From IMG/VR virus record IMGVR_UViG_3300025652_000622, positions 1 to 22,282 of that record: DNA of 22,282 nucleotides. The stretch is one strand, 5' to 3'. Of this stretch, positions 22,101-22,282 are shown in pieces. Source of the stretch: a virus. Each line of letters opens with the position of its first letter. Within the stretch, counting starts at the first letter, position 1. Below the pieces are notes generated by a model, which was not told the DNA's origin, searched no databases, and worked only from the letters and a program-made list of their open reading frames with translations. The position numbers and the translations under genes were made by a program.

Positions 22101-22282
22101 ATAACGCTCAAAAACAACCCTTAAGTTCTCTACAATTACTGTCTGTTGGTTAACAGAAAGCTTATCATCGAGACTAGAAGCCATTGATTCAATAAAGTCT
22201 TTTTCTTCTAATTTTAGAAGTTGGGACTTTCTCATAAAGTCAATACGCTCTTGGTAGAGGTTGAAGTCAGGGTCATAGAGGT
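19182..22282 (-). CDS. Divergent single-subunit RNA polymerase, candidate virion RNAP (5' end outside the window)
   Basis: At least 1017 aa from the first ATG (22235); the frame remains open to the window edge. Core motifs, numbered from that ATG: DSRGR (471-475, DxxGR motif); motif A ENDASSSGAQII with Asp614; motif B AKSQNMVSFYG with Lys682 and Tyr690, spaced as T7 K631 and Y639; GNHSNDAVIVRR (His906, matching the HSxD segment of T7); motif C GTIHDAFFT with Asp932. The rest is unlike T7. The 250-residue distance from motif B to C (T7: 181) and the size recall the N4 virion polymerase core of about 1,100 residues. Its place beside the scaffold and capsid genes fits a packaged enzyme injected with the DNA. 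Polymerase identity is well supported; packaging is inference. Confidence 0.88.
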   Translation of the reverse strand, partial: LYDPDFNLYQERIDFMRKSQLLKLEEKDFIESMASSLDDKLSVNQQTVIVENLRVVFERYAKNKDPWQDFASVVRAENRFAVQNVSRLLDTRSRQRSEMFVSYLSKDTPQVQIMGKYYNFEELVRDQLKDQRYIDAWRSTEGKALAKKLFFTGRSPMRVYFNGFTEKYPSKDKLKKKFLKLPFVKQAYDSYKFLYNREPSDSWWTQLVSKKNEAIRRILDMEFLIADKKPTSKVMDDAALNSITKIAKLISSGQSTDYDSLAINIGKQFSKDFENLIPFTKNTLRDNHAEGSKILDFMVKQNMIKVQFRGKTRRGVLDLETGRTSGGWQDTISREVIVIDKGLIKLQEAERRVTIARRLGTINDKDRLYVKANKKTFVDSRGNDTGIPIISRDKFADYDAKQIDAEMAQMMNHVSNVEYGVDVEFAGFMDDIVRFRDPRGNSKYYDSINELRHEILNRGEQGYGLMSTVKFHAQRNKNFRTNVFIDSRGRVYHRGYLTPTGGELVRPFLNSGTAKSMTPGAMRELRIQLGAMIGPGTEALTQSGRLEIFRRNESKLLELGRLLQSKTQRDRRLREFLEHPLIKGLEGPEVPKMSRMALEYARVYDHVNGDFNNVSRLSTYKTKLMIENDASSSGAQIIGLSTGDRKVSLASNVLPTTQKNRLYDLVAMDTVNDPDFLKIPALRDASLTWEDLAKAAKSQNMVSFYGAGDATKTANVAGQLSKVLDGKGYVTVTKDNLGEQLRIIDGKIKIANRQGAIGVESELTSFRAELIEMINKNEPAGRTLLKQAQDIHPDTADFVNKLMNSRRGIIGPKEFSEVSRIMSKNLAQRAPVTDNFINYWKDVAKVFVEETQKVDIPWVTFDGKIMTQRYRPKIQERIEFTDPVTGRKIANIYEDSAQDGKLLGKGSLNDARIGLGVNGNHSNDAVIVRRFHLWGRKNNVETGTIHDAFFTNIAEADNAKAALRTIYADALEGNTIRKTLLEMRRQGLSNKSYNALLAKAKAQGLIDPKDKITREEILAPIPAGKDWYGIGP

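Noticed and set aside
1-22282. tRNA genes or host-derived integration sites
   Set aside because: No cloverleaf-like segment with a T-loop consensus was found by eye and no integrase is present in the window; a covariance search would be needed to exclude tRNAs formally.

Overview
The window is a contiguous piece of a tailed double-stranded DNA phage (Caudoviricetes). Every credible gene lies on the minus strand, so the genome reads from the right edge to the left. It is compact: no gap between genes exceeds about 200 bases, many genes overlap by 1-41 bases, and start codons usually follow a clear Shine-Dalgarno (SD) sequence. The composition looks moderately AT-rich by eye. The host cannot be fixed from the sequence; a SleB-type cell-wall hydrolase and T7-like replication genes in a long-tailed phage resemble many marine bacteriophages, but that is only an inference.

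In transcription order the window has four blocks. (1) At 22282-19182 is a very large reading frame, open to the right edge. It carries every hallmark of a single-subunit RNA polymerase (DxxGR, motifs A, B and C) but is far diverged from the T7 type. It sits directly in front of the head genes, where a packaged (virion) RNA polymerase could be made. (2) At 19082-7455 is the morphogenesis block: scaffold, major capsid protein, DnaT-like head-tail adaptor, head closure, tail terminator, tail tube, a tail-assembly-chaperone pair joined by a -1 frameshift at GGGAAAC, an HK97-gp10-like protein and a 2212-residue tape measure. There is one tail-tube gene and no sheath gene, so a long flexible siphovirus tail is expected, roughly 330 nm by the tape-measure rule. 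(3) At 7430-4700 is a regulatory and small-gene zone: a strong terminator after the tape measure, tiny membrane or unknown proteins separated by repeated leader modules, a SleB-like lysis enzyme, three overlapping micro-genes, two more terminators and a small helix-turn-helix protein. (4) At 4546-1 is an early or replication-type block: a T7-family RNA polymerase of 723 residues, a small overlapping gene, a gp2.5-like ssDNA-binding protein, a nucleoside deoxyribosyltransferase-like enzyme and small unknown proteins.

The main point of interest is that one long-tailed phage encodes two different single-subunit RNA polymerases, and the intergenic regions carry several distinct repeated or promoter-like signals. 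These are an SP6-like promoter in front of the T7-type polymerase gene, a family of short hairpins with 3-4 nt loops in front of small genes, and a dyad inside a putative host-type promoter. A two-polymerase cascade with separate promoter classes is a reasonable hypothesis but is not proven here. Two RNA-level controls are also visible: the programmed frameshift, and a leader in which a terminator-like stem and an SD-masking helix interleave ahead of the tape measure gene.
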